The notes under the pieces: model-generated
The model's database searches: none
Told to the model about the DNA's origin: nothing
What the model saw: the letters and a program-made list of their open reading frames with translations, nothing else
Part shown: one piece after another, positions 1 through 7,703 of the stretch
Layout of the letters: every line of letters starts with the position of its first letter
Numbering within the stretch: position 1 is the stretch's first letter
Source: Treponema rectale
GTDB taxonomy: Bacteria; Spirochaetota; Spirochaetia; Treponematales; Treponemataceae
Direction: 5' to 3'
Length of the DNA: 64,000 bases
Assembly: GCF_014202035.1 (NCBI RefSeq)
Contig: NZ_JACHFR010000004.1
Span: 151,740 to 215,739 of the forward strand
Program-made: the position numbers and the translations under genes

Positions 1-1
1 T

Positions 2-688
2 TTGTGGCGCGGACATGAGTTTTTTATTTCTTCTTTACCGGCTCTTGCTGAATTTATTCCGGTAACGATTTTTTATCTGACTGTACCTACTTTAATTTCG
101 TGGGTTCTCGGAACTTTGATATGTATAGTCAGAACAGGCAGAAAGAATGTTTTATATTATGCAGTTTCGCTGTTCGTTTCTTTTTTCAGGGGAACTCCGG
201 GACTTGTGCAGTTATATATTGTTTTTTTTGGTCTGCCTAAATTATTTTCATTATTTGGAATGAATATAAATGCATGGGATGCAGGATTTTTTTATATAGT
301 AGCAACGACGGCAAACTTTTCTTCATTTGTTTCCGAAGCCCTGCGTGGTGCTTATGAGGGAATTGATAAAGCACAGATTGACGCAGGATATTCTGTTGGA
401 TACAGCAGGATTCAGTGTTTTTTTCATGTAACGGTTCCGCTTACTGTAAAGATTGCGCTTCCAAATCTTAAAAATCTCGAAATAGATTTGCTGAAGGGAA
501 GTGCAGTGGCTTATGTAATCGGAGTTGTAGACGTAATGGGTAAGGCAAATAAAATCATTTCACTTCACAGAGGCTATGGACAGATCTGGGTTCTGCTGGC
601 TGCTGCAGTGATATATTTTTTTCTTACGACCGTGGTTGAATTTATTTTCAATATGGCGTTGCGTCATTTCAGAAGGTATGAGGTTTAA
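2..688 (+). CDS. Polar amino acid ABC transporter permease (5' end probably outside window)
   Basis: Inner membrane permease of the His/Glu/Gln/Arg family. Hydrophobic segments fill the 228 visible residues, and the family's EAA-type cytoplasmic loop is seen near residues 113-150 (EALRGAYEGIDKAQIDAGYS followed by the VPLTVKIALPNLKN stretch). The reading frame is open from base 2 and its first codon is TTG with no visible Shine-Dalgarno, so the true start probably lies upstream of the window. The next permease starts 5 bases after the stop and the ATPase abuts that, so the three form one importer. The solute-binding protein is not in view and is presumably upstream. Substrate cannot be read from the permease; the downstream genes hint at cystine or a related sulfur amino acid (inference). 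Confidence 0.9.
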   Translation: MWRGHEFFISSLPALAEFIPVTIFYLTVPTLISWVLGTLICIVRTGRKNVLYYAVSLFVSFFRGTPGLVQLYIVFFGLPKLFSLFGMNINAWDAGFFYIVATTANFSSFVSEALRGAYEGIDKAQIDAGYSVGYSRIQCFFHVTVPLTVKIALPNLKNLEIDLLKGSAVAYVIGVVDVMGKANKIISLHRGYGQIWVLLAAAVIYFFLTTVVEFIFNMALRHFRRYEV

Positions 689-693
689 GAGAA

Positions 694-1386
694 ATGAATC
701 TTGATTACGGATTTATGGTATCCATTATACCTGTTGTTGTTAAGGCGCTGCCTGTTACCCTTGAGTTAACGGTAATATCTTTACTGTTAGCTTCTGTTAT
801 TGCTTTGGTTTTTGGAACTGTTCTTATCAGGAAGGTATTTATCCTTAATAAGCTTGTGCTTTTTTTTAACACTTTCCTGAAGGGTGTTCCTCTGATAGTT
901 CAGCTTTTATTCTGTTACTATGCCATTCCTTATGTTCTTGAGAAGGCAGATGGAATTTTCGGATGGCACTATGATCCCCGGGCGCCGTCTTACTTTGCAT
1001 TTGCTGTTGTAGCCTTTGCATTCAATTACGGAGCATACCTGACAGACGTAGTGGTTTCCTCTTATGGGGCTGTTGATAAGGGACAGTATGAAGCTGCCTG
1101 TGCTGTGGGAATGACGCCCTTTCAGGCAATGATTCATATTGTTGTTCCGCAGGCACTTGTGATTTCCCTTCCAAATCTGGGGAATTATTTTATGTGGCTG
1201 CTTAAGGCAACAAGTCTTGCATCAGTTGTAAATGTGTTTGAGATGCTGTCGGTTGCAAAGGCATCAACGGCAGAAAACTATGCAATTCTTGAAGGTTATC
1301 TTGTAGCTGCAGGAGTATATTGGATTGTCTGTTTTTTTGCAGAAAAACTTATCTCGAAACTGAATGTCAGGATGAAGAGGTGCTGA
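694..1386 (+). CDS. Polar amino acid ABC transporter permease, second subunit
   Basis: A 230-residue inner membrane permease, homologous in layout to the preceding one: N-terminal hydrophobic helix, the GVPLIVQLLF stretch typical of the family near residue 64, and the EAA loop near residues 124-160 (SYGAVDKGQYEAACAVGMT, then VPQALVISLPNLGN). An AAGAGA ribosome site lies just before the ATG. Its stop codon TGA directly abuts the ATG of the ATPase gene, which implies translational coupling. Two different permeases probably form a heterodimer in the importer. Confidence 0.92.
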   Translation: MNLDYGFMVSIIPVVVKALPVTLELTVISLLLASVIALVFGTVLIRKVFILNKLVLFFNTFLKGVPLIVQLLFCYYAIPYVLEKADGIFGWHYDPRAPSYFAFAVVAFAFNYGAYLTDVVVSSYGAVDKGQYEAACAVGMTPFQAMIHIVVPQALVISLPNLGNYFMWLLKATSLASVVNVFEMLSVAKASTAENYAILEGYLVAAGVYWIVCFFAEKLISKLNVRMKRC

Positions 1387-2151
1387 ATGGATTACGTACT
1401 TGAAACAAAAGATATACGGAAAAAAATAAACGGAAAGACCATTCTTGATGGAGTAAGCCTTTCTGTAAAGGAAGGTGAGGTTGTTGTAATTCTCGGTCCT
1501 TCCGGTTCAGGAAAAACCACTTTTTTACGTACGCTTAATTTCTTAAATCCTGCAGACAGCGGGACTGTAAATATTGCAGGAACTGTTGTTGACAGTGCAA
1601 GGCATACTAAAAAATCTGTGCTGAAACTGAGAAGAAAAACGGGAATGGTTTTTCAGAATTACAATCTTTTTAAAAACCGCACTGTGATTCAGAATATAAC
1701 GGACGGACTGACAGTTGTACGGAAAATTAAAAAGGAAGAAGCCCGCAACCGGGCTATGGAACTTTTAGAGAGAGTTAATCTTACGGACAAAGCAGATTCT
1801 TATCCGGATCAGCTTTCAGGAGGACAGCAGCAGCGGGTAGGAATATGCCGTGCTCTTGCACTTCAGCCGGAGGTTATTCTTTTTGATGAACCGACTTCTG
1901 CCCTTGATCCTGAACTGGTTGGAGGAGTTCTTAATGTCATGCGGGATGTTGCCTCTACAGGTATCACTATGATTGTAGTAACTCACGAGATTCGTTTTGC
2001 CAGGGATGTTGCGGATACTGTCGTGTATATGGAAGACGGAAAAATAGTTGAATCAGGTTCACCAAAGGACGTTCTTGATAAACCTAAAAACGAAAAGACT
2101 ATAAGGTTTTTAAGAAGCCTTTTGAATGATTATTCAGAGTATTATATCTGA
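1387..2151 (+). CDS. Amino acid ABC transporter ATP-binding protein (GlnQ/TcyN-like)
   Basis: Cytoplasmic ATPase, 254 residues, that energises the two permeases upstream. Walker A is GPSGSGKTT (about residues 37-45), the Q-loop region is MVFQNYNLF, the signature is LSGGQQQR near residue 143, Walker B is VILFDEPTSALD near residue 163, and the switch histidine is in VVTHE near residue 198. This is the standard polar amino acid uptake (PAAT) ATPase layout. It starts immediately after the stop of the second permease. Confidence 0.95.
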   Translation: MDYVLETKDIRKKINGKTILDGVSLSVKEGEVVVILGPSGSGKTTFLRTLNFLNPADSGTVNIAGTVVDSARHTKKSVLKLRRKTGMVFQNYNLFKNRTVIQNITDGLTVVRKIKKEEARNRAMELLERVNLTDKADSYPDQLSGGQQQRVGICRALALQPEVILFDEPTSALDPELVGGVLNVMRDVASTGITMIVVTHEIRFARDVADTVVYMEDGKIVESGSPKDVLDKPKNEKTIRFLRSLLNDYSEYYI

Positions 2152-2182
2152 TTTTTAGATTAAAGATATTATGGAGGAAAAG

Positions 2183-2686
2183 ATGGCATTTGAGAATAAT
2201 AAACCGACTTTAAGAAATTATGGCGTAGACGGAATGAGGGAAATCAGTCAGAGGCGGGCAGCAACTATTGCAAACATGATTGATTCAGCAAAACAGCACG
2301 GTATTGATGATTCCTTTGCCAGAGAGGGAATTGCAAAATATGGCCGGGACAATGCAGAAGCAATGCGTAAGGAAATGAAAAATCCTGATGACTTCAAGGA
2401 ATTTGCAGACTCTTTTGGAACGGATCATAACCGGGATATTTATGAAATGGAAGTTGTAGAAAAGACAGACAGCAGGCTTGCCATTCACTTTCATTACTGT
2501 CCGTATGTAGAAGAGTGGAAAAAGCAGGGCCGCAGTGAGGAAGAAATTTCTAAGCTCTGTGAAATAACCATGGCAGGTGATCATGAATTTGCAAAGGCAT
2601 TTCCTTGTCTTGATTTTAAACTTGACGGAACCATTGCAGACGGAAAGAATGTATGCAGACTTTTGTTCACAAAGAAAGGAGTGTGA
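2183..2686 (+). CDS. L-2-amino-thiazoline-4-carboxylic acid hydrolase-like protein
   Basis: A 167-residue soluble protein that matches the ATC hydrolase family in its C-terminal half: HFHYCPYVEEWKKQG, then LCEITMAGDHEFAKAFP and a C-terminal DGKNVCRLLF. In Pseudomonas this family opens the ATC thiazoline ring on the route to L-cysteine; many relatives are uncharacterised. I prefer the ATG at 2183 over the one at 2171 because the GGAGG of 2173-2177 then serves as ribosome site. The cysteine and histidines of HFHYCP are likely functional (inference). It sits between an amino acid importer and an aminotransferase and shares their operon. Confidence 0.75.
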   Translation: MAFENNKPTLRNYGVDGMREISQRRAATIANMIDSAKQHGIDDSFAREGIAKYGRDNAEAMRKEMKNPDDFKEFADSFGTDHNRDIYEMEVVEKTDSRLAIHFHYCPYVEEWKKQGRSEEEISKLCEITMAGDHEFAKAFPCLDFKLDGTIADGKNVCRLLFTKKGV

Positions 2687-2688
2687 AT

Positions 2689-3846
2689 ATGCCGGAACTT
2701 TCAGACAGGACAGCGGGATTTACGGACAGTGTTATCCGCCGTATGACCCGTATTTCCAATCAATATAATGCAGTAAATCTCTCTCAGGGATTCCCTGATT
2801 TTGAACCGCCTGAAAAAATTCTTCAGAGACTTGCAGAAGTTACACGAGAAGATTTTCATCAGTATGCGGTTACCTGGGGGGCTCAGAATTTTAGAGAAGC
2901 CCTTGCAAAAAAAATTACGCATTTCTCCGGGGTTGATGTTGATCCTAATGCCGAACTGGTAGTTACCTGCGGAAGTACGGAAGCAATGATGGCTGCCATG
3001 ATGAGCGTTACAAATCCCGGGGATAAGGTAATTGTATTTTCTCCATTTTATGAAAACTACGGAGCTGATACTATTTTAAGCGGTGCACAGCCGATATATG
3101 TTCCTCTTATTCCGCCGGAATTTAATTTTGATGCTGAGGTTCTGGAAGATGCATTCAGGCAGAAACCGAAGGCTATTATAGTCTGCAATCCTTCTAATCC
3201 TTGTGGTAAAGTTTTTACCAGGGATGAACTGCAGATTATTGCTGACCTTGCAAAAAAATATGACGCCTTTGTCATTACGGATGAAGTTTATGAACACATT
3301 CTTTACAAGCCGAATGTTCATACTTACATGGCATCTTTACCGGGAATGAAAGACCGGACCATAACCTGTAATTCCCTGTCCAAGACCTATTCCATTACGG
3401 GATGGCGCCTTGGTTATACTCAGGCAAATCCTGAAGTTACAGAACGCATAAAAAAGGTTCATGATTTTCTGACGGTAGGAGCGGCTGCTCCTTTACAGGA
3501 AGCTGCGGTTGCCGGACTGAATTTTGGTGATGATTATTACGAAAGCCTTCAGCAGAAATATACTGAAAAGCGGAGTTTATTTTTAAAGGGGCTTGATGAC
3601 ATTGGGTTGATTCATACTGAGCCGCAGGGAGCATACTATGTTCTTATTGATATAAGTGAATTCGGTTATGAATCTGATCTTGAGTTTGCAGAAGATTTAG
3701 CGAGAAAAGTCGGGGTAGGGGCTGTTCCTGGTTCCAGTTTCTTTAAGGAAAAAGAAAACCGCTATGTAAGGCTTCACTTTGCAAAAAAAGAAGAGACTCT
3801 TGATGAGGCACTTAATCGTCTGTCTCTGATTCGGAAGAAGATTTAG
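2689..3846 (+). CDS. PLP-dependent class I/II aminotransferase (KAT/YbdL/C-S lyase-like)
   Basis: A 385-residue cytoplasmic fold-type I PLP enzyme. It has NLSQGFPDFEPP near residue 26, YAVTWGAQNFREAL (substrate-arm region), NPSNPCGKVFT (PLP-ring Asn), ITDEVYEHI (PLP pyridine-N Asp) and the catalytic lysine in NSLSKTYSITGWRLGY near residue 235; the C-terminal carboxylate-binding Arg is in RYVRLHFA. The order resembles kynurenine/glutamine transaminase K and methionine aminotransferase YbdL, enzymes that can also act as cysteine-conjugate beta-lyases. The start at 2689 has AAAGGAG at 2675-2681 and lies 2 bases after the preceding stop, so the ORF's earlier ATG at 2653 is not used. Its 3' end overlaps the oppositely oriented YolD-like gene by 35 bases. 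Confidence 0.9.
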   Translation: MPELSDRTAGFTDSVIRRMTRISNQYNAVNLSQGFPDFEPPEKILQRLAEVTREDFHQYAVTWGAQNFREALAKKITHFSGVDVDPNAELVVTCGSTEAMMAAMMSVTNPGDKVIVFSPFYENYGADTILSGAQPIYVPLIPPEFNFDAEVLEDAFRQKPKAIIVCNPSNPCGKVFTRDELQIIADLAKKYDAFVITDEVYEHILYKPNVHTYMASLPGMKDRTITCNSLSKTYSITGWRLGYTQANPEVTERIKKVHDFLTVGAAAPLQEAAVAGLNFGDDYYESLQQKYTEKRSLFLKGLDDIGLIHTEPQGAYYVLIDISEFGYESDLEFAEDLARKVGVGAVPGSSFFKEKENRYVRLHFAKKEETLDEALNRLSLIRKKI

Positions 3847-4009
3847 TTGTTCCGTTATGTGACTGTGCAGTTTTTTCAATCAGTTCTTCAAAACCTTTTA
3901 AGGCTGCAAAGGGCATGAAAATTTTTGCACGGTCACTCAGAGGCATTTTTTCTTTTAGTGACGGCTGCGGCCACTGTGTGTTTATTATATCGTCATAACG
4001 ACCTTTCAT
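3812..4009 (-). CDS. YolD-like small protein, partner of Y-family DNA polymerase
   Basis: A 65-residue protein with the opening YDDIIN, then MPLSDRAKIFMPFAALKGFEELIEKTA. This matches the pattern YDDIIN...M(S)xxDRAxxFxPFAALxGxE found in small YolD-like proteins of Clostridia, which are usually encoded directly after a UvrX/ImuY-type Y-family polymerase and are thought to modulate it. The polymerase is indeed on the same strand, but 8.5 kb upstream at 12514-13878; the recombinase element at 4035-12476 lies between. If the element is removed, the YolD start would be about 60 bases from the polymerase stop. The last 35 bases overlap the end of the aminotransferase gene. The ribosome site is weak (AAGGGA about 11 bases before the ATG). 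Confidence 0.72.
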   Translation of the reverse strand: MKGRYDDIINTQWPQPSLKEKMPLSDRAKIFMPFAALKGFEELIEKTAQSHNGTTKSSSESETDD

Positions 4010-4034
4010 GCTCGGTGTTATCCCTTCTTTTTAT

Positions 4035-4099
4035 AAATCCAAACTTTTCAAACTTACCCCATATATTACATATAATTAAACAGTTGAAAGTTTGGATTT
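4035..4099. repeat. Left end of the recombinase-trio element: 65-bp inverted-repeat module
   Basis: AAATCCAAACTTT (4035-4047) is perfectly inverted as AAAGTTTGGATTT (4087-4099), with an AT-rich centre. The right end of the element has the same arms at exactly the same 65-bp overall span. A tyrosine-recombinase binding site (two arms flanking a crossover region) or a nested terminal repeat are both compatible. It lies 25 bases upstream of the YolD-like start. Confidence 0.8.
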
Positions 4100-4143
4100 T
4101 GTTTTTATTATCTTTACCATAACAAGTTCTTCGCAAAAAGAAC

Positions 4144-5343
4144 TTATTCCAAATATCCGCCGTAGCACCAGCCTGTGGTTCCTGATTTTATTTCTTTACC
4201 GTCTTTATCTTTCGCGCCAGAAAGAACCTCTACCTGTACCCAGTTGCTGTTTATGCCGTCGATTGTTTCGGCTTTGCCAAGTTGCAGGATTTTGACTTTT
4301 GAGCCTTTTTGCATGGTTGTGATTACACTGCTTGATGTTGCTTCCTGAGAACGAAGGCGAAGATTGTCGTTGCAAGTCATTACTTTGCTTACAGCTACGT
4401 TTGTTGATGAAGCTGAATCCAGATTATCAAAATTGATGTGTTCTTTATTCCACTGCTCGCGCCACTGTGAATCCCAGGTATTTTCGATTCGCCAAAGGGT
4501 GTGTGTGTCTGTTGTCCAGTTTATAGTCAGGAAATACCAGTCGCCGTTTGGATGATAGGTGATGGATTCTTCGGTTTCATTCTCAGGAATGGTGTAATTT
4601 AACACCTCACTTTCTTTTCTGTTAAAAACCCTAATAGTTTTACGCTTGTTATTTAGAGTAATTACATAATCTGTAGTTTCATAAGCTGTTGCATTCCATC
4701 TGCATCTGACTCCATCAATGTATAAATCATTATCTGAATCTAAAGTCAGATGAGGAGCATAGTTTCCATTATTAAGAAGTTTACTTGTTTCTTCTGCATT
4801 ACGGAAATTTTTCTGATTTTGCTTTTCATCTAGTGAGGGATGAACTATGCAGTGTATCTTATTATTATGATCTTGAAAAAACAAAATATCTGTTTCTTCA
4901 TCATAATATGAAAGTTGAGAAGAAACCTGGCTATTAGCATTCACCACATATTTTCTCTTGCCGGAAGACCGATCAATTGCAATGCTGGCGGCATCAGTCC
5001 ATTTATAAAAGAAATAGTTATTTGAGACAGCATATAATCCAAATAATTCTGAAGCGTAGTATATATCTGAAAAATCATAAGAATAAGATTTAGCTATTTG
5101 GAATGTTTTTGAATCTAGTTCATAAAGAATATTTTTATCATCATTGTAAATAAAAATAGAACCATTTTTATCACAAAACATGCGATTCCCAGTTTTACCA
5201 TTATAAGCATCCAGTTCATAATTATGAACAATTTTGACTTCTTTAGTATTCGAAAACTGTTTTACAGCTTTGAGTTCAAGGTTCTGACACCATAAAAATG
5301 TGCTTATGAAAAGTAAAGTTATAAATATGAATGTCTTTTTCAT
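4144..5343 (-). CDS. Secreted protein with C-terminal bacterial SH3 domain
   Basis: A 399-residue exported protein with a signal peptide (residues 1-19, hydrophobic ITLLFISTFLWC then QN). The middle (about 50-310) is a repetitive beta-rich region resembling a propeller-like sensor (FCDKNGSIFIYNDDKNILYEL style). The C-terminal 80 residues form an SH3-like domain beginning near NLRLRSQEATSSSVITTM, of the type that binds cell wall or protein ligands. The last 49 residues are identical at 46 positions to those of the gene at 6515-7702, a recent duplication or conversion. It is the last gene of the cargo operon of the recombinase element; a GGAG 13 to 10 bases before ATG serves as ribosome site. 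Function unknown. Confidence 0.78.
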   Translation of the reverse strand: MKKTFIFITLLFISTFLWCQNLELKAVKQFSNTKEVKIVHNYELDAYNGKTGNRMFCDKNGSIFIYNDDKNILYELDSKTFQIAKSYSYDFSDIYYASELFGLYAVSNNYFFYKWTDAASIAIDRSSGKRKYVVNANSQVSSQLSYYDEETDILFFQDHNNKIHCIVHPSLDEKQNQKNFRNAEETSKLLNNGNYAPHLTLDSDNDLYIDGVRCRWNATAYETTDYVITLNNKRKTIRVFNRKESEVLNYTIPENETEESITYHPNGDWYFLTINWTTDTHTLWRIENTWDSQWREQWNKEHINFDNLDSASSTNVAVSKVMTCNDNLRLRSQEATSSSVITTMQKGSKVKILQLGKAETIDGINSNWVQVEVLSGAKDKDGKEIKSGTTGWCYGGYLE

Positions 5344-5368
5344 TTACTGTATCTCCAAATATAATTTA

Positions 5369-6505
5369 CTATTTCTCTAGCTTTTGTATCATTTCAACAA
5401 GTTTCTGGCGGTGAGCTGGAAGTGTAATTTCGCCGGATGATTTGCCTTCATCTGTGTACCAGACTTGCTTATCGAAATACTTTGATAAATCTGCGCTCTT
5501 AAAATGAACGCCGTAAATTGCAAAGATTGTATTTCTCAAAAGGCGGAGTTCGGCTTTGCTCAAGGTTGGAAGAACCTTGTTTACGTACTTGCCGTAAGAG
5601 TCGTCTGTGTAACCGTTTATTGCCATTGCGTAAAAATCTGGATCACCCCAGGTACGGCGGATGCGGAAAACTTCGGTGTACTCTTTGCCGGTAATGTAAT
5701 AGTAGATGTTACCGCCAAAGCCGACGTACCAGCTAAAAGAATAGTCTTGTCCACTTTTCCGAATTTCTGAATATAAGTTCAGATTTTTTAAATAAAAAAT
5801 ATTATCATCATTTAAATAACATCCAAGGACGTTACCAAGACTTCCATAATTTTCAGAAAAATATCTATATCCTTGGAGATCATATTGCTGCAATGTATTG
5901 TGTTCTTTATAGTATGTGTTTCCCCAAATCAAAACATTGTTTCTAATAAAATCATTATAAAGACTCAGCTCTGCAGCCTTTTTTTTGCTCTGCTCATATT
6001 TTTCGGGATCATATTGCTTCAGATATGCCATTGCCTCTTCTTCTGAATAAATACGTCCAATTGAATCTATGGCACCGCCTAAAAAATAAACTATATAACC
6101 GCTATCTTTTTTGAGTATAAAGCTTATACCAGGATTTGTATCACTGATGTATTTATAAGGTGTACTATTTATTGAATACTCAATAGAATCCGAATAAACT
6201 CCCCAATAATCATTTCCTAATACCAAGAGTAATGGTGCGTGTTCACTTAAAAACGGTTTTTCTTCTTTTGAAATTGCTTTAGTTTCAAGATTGATTGTTA
6301 CTATAGTTCCGGGCAAAGGATCCTGTACAACCAAGAGATTGTTTACTTCATTAAAATATATTCCTAGTGGAAAATGCCCCATTCCACCTCCGGGATATCT
6401 TTCATACTTTACATCTTCTAAGACTGCAATTTTTTCAACTTCCTGCGCAAAGCAGAAAAGACTCATTGTGAAAATAATTGCTGTAAATAAAATTGTTCTT
6501 TTCAT
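5369..6505 (-). CDS. Secreted YARHG-domain protein
   Basis: A 378-residue exported protein: signal peptide in residues 1-21 (ILFTAIIFTMSLFCFAQ), a beta-rich middle similar in feel to the two flanking proteins, and a C-terminal YARHG-type domain (AELRLLRNTIFAIYGVHFKS, then YFDKQVWYT). YARHG domains occur in secreted proteins and are thought to act outside the cytoplasm, without a known activity here. I use the ATG at 6505 (AAGG 7 bases before it) rather than the TTG at 6511. It begins 9 bases after the stop of the upstream cargo gene, so it is probably co-translated with it. Confidence 0.78.
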   Translation of the reverse strand: MKRTILFTAIIFTMSLFCFAQEVEKIAVLEDVKYERYPGGGMGHFPLGIYFNEVNNLLVVQDPLPGTIVTINLETKAISKEEKPFLSEHAPLLLVLGNDYWGVYSDSIEYSINSTPYKYISDTNPGISFILKKDSGYIVYFLGGAIDSIGRIYSEEEAMAYLKQYDPEKYEQSKKKAAELSLYNDFIRNNVLIWGNTYYKEHNTLQQYDLQGYRYFSENYGSLGNVLGCYLNDDNIFYLKNLNLYSEIRKSGQDYSFSWYVGFGGNIYYYITGKEYTEVFRIRRTWGDPDFYAMAINGYTDDSYGKYVNKVLPTLSKAELRLLRNTIFAIYGVHFKSADLSKYFDKQVWYTDEGKSSGEITLPAHRQKLVEMIQKLEK

Positions 6506-6514
6506 ATTCAAACC

Positions 6515-6664
6515 TTATTCCAAATATCCGCCGTAGCACCAGCCTGTTGTGCCTGTTTTTATTTCTTTACCGTCTTTGTCTTTTGCGTCAGAAAGAACTT
6601 CTACCTGAACCCAGTTACTGTTTATGCCATCGATTGTTTCTGCTTTACCAAGTTTCAGGATTTT
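6515..6664 (-). repeat. DNA duplicate of the SH3 segment at 4144-4293
   Basis: The 3' ends of the two SH3 genes share very high nucleotide identity. From the stop codon the first 33 bases are the same at 4144-4176 and 6515-6547, and similarity continues for about 150 bases before dropping sharply. A 5' region with little similarity next to a near-identical 3' region suggests gene conversion or domain transfer inside the cargo operon. Confidence 0.8.
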
Positions 6665-7702
6665 GACCATTGTGCCTTTAGCCATTGTTGTAATGATTTT
6701 ACTTGATGTTATTTCTTCCGCTCGCAATCTAAGATTATCAACTGTAGTAAATATTTTACCAATTTGAATGTTTTCTTGTAATGAATTGCTTGGATTCCAT
6801 TTCTGCTTAGCTTCTGAAGACCAGTTGTTTTCGATGCAATAAAGCAATAGTTCTTTCTTTTCGTTTGAATAGTCTAAATAAAATAAATCTCCTGTTTTAG
6901 AAAGTGCTGGGAAATAAGTCCTGCTGATTGAATATTCATCTTCTGTAAATTTATAACTGGTTAATAATTTTGCGTTTGAGTTTTGAACAAGAAATCTTCT
7001 TCGGTTGCTGACATAGTAGGAATTGCCTGCTAAATCTTCTCCGATGAAAAAAGAAGAATTCTTTGGAATTATATATTCAACAACATTATTGATAACTAAT
7101 TTATTTTCATTATTTATTCTGATATCTGAAATCTTTGCTTTTGATAAATAATTGTTTATCTGCTCATTATTCATTGTACTGTTATTTTCTTTTAACAGAT
7201 ATATACCGTCCTTTGCATAATGAAACAACAAATCATTTTTCTCATCATAAATGAAACTATATTTAACAACATCACCAGGTAATGATATCTCCCATTTTAC
7301 ATTTCCATTCCAATCAATGAATATTATTGATTCATTTTCATTATATAAAAGAAGACCAACATTATATGCTTTGATTAAATTAGGAAGACAAAGAAGATTT
7401 TTATTTACTGGAATAAATCGTTCACATTCAAATTTTGCATTGAATACATATATTTTTAATGCTATCTGATCAAAGATAATCAAGTTATTATTTTCATCAA
7501 AACAAATTGCAGATGGACCTTCCCAATAGTACTGATCCCCTACTGCTAATCCATCAGGGATATTATATTTATCAGAAACTCTGGAAATGCCTTTTTCAAG
7601 CTTGCCTGAATCTAAATTTTTAATTAGCTTCTGTTGTATTTCTGTTTGTGCAAAAACACTTGAAGTCAAAAACATCAAAATAAAAATAAATATTTTTCTC
7701 AT
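6515..7702 (-). CDS. Secreted protein with C-terminal bacterial SH3 domain (paralogue of 4144-5343)
   Basis: A 395-residue exported protein with a signal peptide (IFIFILMFLTSSVFAQ, residues 4-19), a beta-rich N-terminal sensor-like region (LIIFDQIALKIYVFN, SIIFIDWNGNVKWE), and a C-terminal SH3 domain from about residue 315 (DNLRLRAEEITSSKIITTM) to the end. The ATG at 7702 has AGGAG at good spacing and lies one base from the stop of the AlbA_2 regulator, so the two are tightly coupled. Its last 33 coding bases are identical to those of the gene at 4144. Function unknown; the context says cargo of the recombinase element. Confidence 0.78.
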   Translation of the reverse strand: MRKIFIFILMFLTSSVFAQTEIQQKLIKNLDSGKLEKGISRVSDKYNIPDGLAVGDQYYWEGPSAICFDENNNLIIFDQIALKIYVFNAKFECERFIPVNKNLLCLPNLIKAYNVGLLLYNENESIIFIDWNGNVKWEISLPGDVVKYSFIYDEKNDLLFHYAKDGIYLLKENNSTMNNEQINNYLSKAKISDIRINNENKLVINNVVEYIIPKNSSFFIGEDLAGNSYYVSNRRRFLVQNSNAKLLTSYKFTEDEYSISRTYFPALSKTGDLFYLDYSNEKKELLLYCIENNWSSEAKQKWNPSNSLQENIQIGKIFTTVDNLRLRAEEITSSKIITTMAKGTMVKILKLGKAETIDGINSNWVQVEVLSDAKDKDGKEIKTGTTGWCYGGYLE

Positions 7703-7703
7703 T

